NCBI GenBank assembly: GCA_002378605.1
Contig: DFSK01000105.1
Coordinates: 1 to 6,787 of the forward strand
Direction: 5' to 3'
Length of the DNA: 6,787 nt
Source: Alphaproteobacteria bacterium UBA3439
GTDB taxonomy: Bacteria > Pseudomonadota > Alphaproteobacteria > Puniceispirillales > Puniceispirillaceae
Shown piece by piece: positions 6,534 through 6,787 of this stretch. The translations under genes and the position numbers were made by a program. Each line of letters starts with the position of its first letter. Position 1 is the first letter of the stretch. The notes beneath the pieces were generated by a model. It was not told where the DNA came from, searched no databases, and worked only from the letters and a program-made list of their open reading frames with translations.

Positions 6534-6557
6534 AATAAGGGCACGGCGGCCCTTATT
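6534..6557. promoter_or_regulatory. Perfect 9-bp inverted repeat abutting the repressor start: candidate operator or hairpin
   Basis: AATAAGGGC (6534-6542) and GCCCTTATT (6549-6557) are exact inverted repeats with a 6-base spacer, so the site has 24 bp in all and ends directly at the repressor ATG (6533 on the - strand). Size and symmetry fit a site for a dimeric repressor controlling its own gene. In the repressor mRNA it would also fold into a 9-bp hairpin that pairs the only AAGGG available as a ribosome-binding site. Confidence 0.55.
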
Positions 6558-6737
6558 TCGATGGCGTTTAATCTAGGCAAACCGCGTCTTGCCGGTTTTC
6601 GGCGGATGCGCGCCGCGATTAATCGCGGCAATTGGCAGGAGGCGGCTGATGAAGCCGAAAACAGCCTTTGGGCGCGGCAAACACGGCACCGCGCAACCGA
6701 TATTGCCGCGCGGCTTCGCGGCCTCAATAAAAATTAG
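6543..6737 (+). pseudogene. C-terminal fragment of a T4-type (GH24) phage lysozyme
   Basis: From about 6543 the + strand reads TAALISMAFNLGKPRLAGF, then W..EAADEAENSLWARQTRHRATDIA, ending in LRGLNKN with TAG at 6735-6737. This follows the C-terminal lobe of T4 lysozyme and its relatives (AL..M.F..G....AGF, W.EAA, S.W..QT..RA). The catalytic N-terminal lobe with the Glu-Asp-Thr residues is missing: upstream in this frame similarity stops at about 6540, a stop lies at 6498-6500, and the opposite strand encodes the repressor. An ATG at 6561 could start a 58-residue peptide, but it would have no catalytic residues and no clear ribosome-binding site is seen. I read it as a remnant of a phage lysis gene cut by deletion or recombination. 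A GCCGCG/CGCGGC stem (6705-6722) lies in its 3' end without a T run. Confidence 0.7.
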
Positions 6738-6745
6738 AAAAACAG

Positions 6746-6787
6746 ATGGCGTCAAAAGCTGCGCATCATCGGGCGCAGATCATCGGG
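6746..6787 (+). CDS. Possible start of a further + strand gene (cut by window end)
   Basis: Eight bases after the lysozyme-fragment stop, an ATG at 6746 opens a frame MASKAAHHRAQIIG that runs off the window. The 14 residues are too few to recognise a family, and the upstream sequence is A-rich without a clear Shine-Dalgarno. If phage-derived, it might belong to the same module as the lysozyme fragment; this is only context. Confidence 0.25.
   Translation, partial: MASKAAHHRAQIIG

Noticed and set aside
6705..6722. GCCGCG/CGCGGC stem near the end of the lysozyme fragment as an intrinsic terminator
   Set aside because: No T run follows in either direction; the downstream sequence is A-rich on the + strand.

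Overview
The window looks like a piece of an alphaproteobacterial chromosome. Base composition is moderate (a little above half G+C by eye). Two proteins point to that class: a small ribbon-helix-helix regulator of the type I associate with Alphaproteobacteria, and a LexA-like S24 repressor with an 'AYLQQFL' helix-turn-helix. A marine lineage such as SAR116 or a relative is possible, but that is inference. I see no rRNA, tRNA, CRISPR array or insertion sequence.

Left part (1-1216, + strand): the 3' end of an unrecognised gene finishes at 164 with a hairpin over its last codons. A stretch of about 440 bp without a confident gene follows; it holds one weak 32-codon ORF and an AT-rich palindrome. 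A gene for a small exported protein of unknown function (602-1216) comes next and runs tail-to-tail, 11 bp away, into the following block.

Central block (1228-6533, all - strand, transcribed right to left): an S24 repressor, a TrmA/RumA-type Fe-S RNA (uracil-C5) methyltransferase, a short ribbon-helix-helix protein, a class I glutamine-amidotransferase-like protein, and a HyuA-type hydantoinase/oxoprolinase ATPase subunit. Gaps between them are about 60-85 bp. Parts may be co-transcribed, but no promoter or terminator is clear enough to prove it. The amidotransferase and HyuA pair plausibly act on amide or cyclic-amide substrates; no HyuB partner is present in the window.

Right edge (6534-6787): head-to-head with the repressor lies a fragment of a T4-type (GH24) phage lysozyme that keeps only the C-terminal part, without the catalytic N-terminal region. 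This suggests a decayed prophage or a recombination junction. Between repressor and fragment is a perfect 9-bp inverted repeat with a 6-bp spacer, ending one base before the repressor ATG. One arm of it recurs exactly at the ribosome-binding site of the downstream methyltransferase. This is the most interesting local signal. The start of a possible further + strand gene is cut off by the window end.

Most of the window is ordinary housekeeping or metabolic sequence. I do not see evidence of a complete new defence or mobile system.
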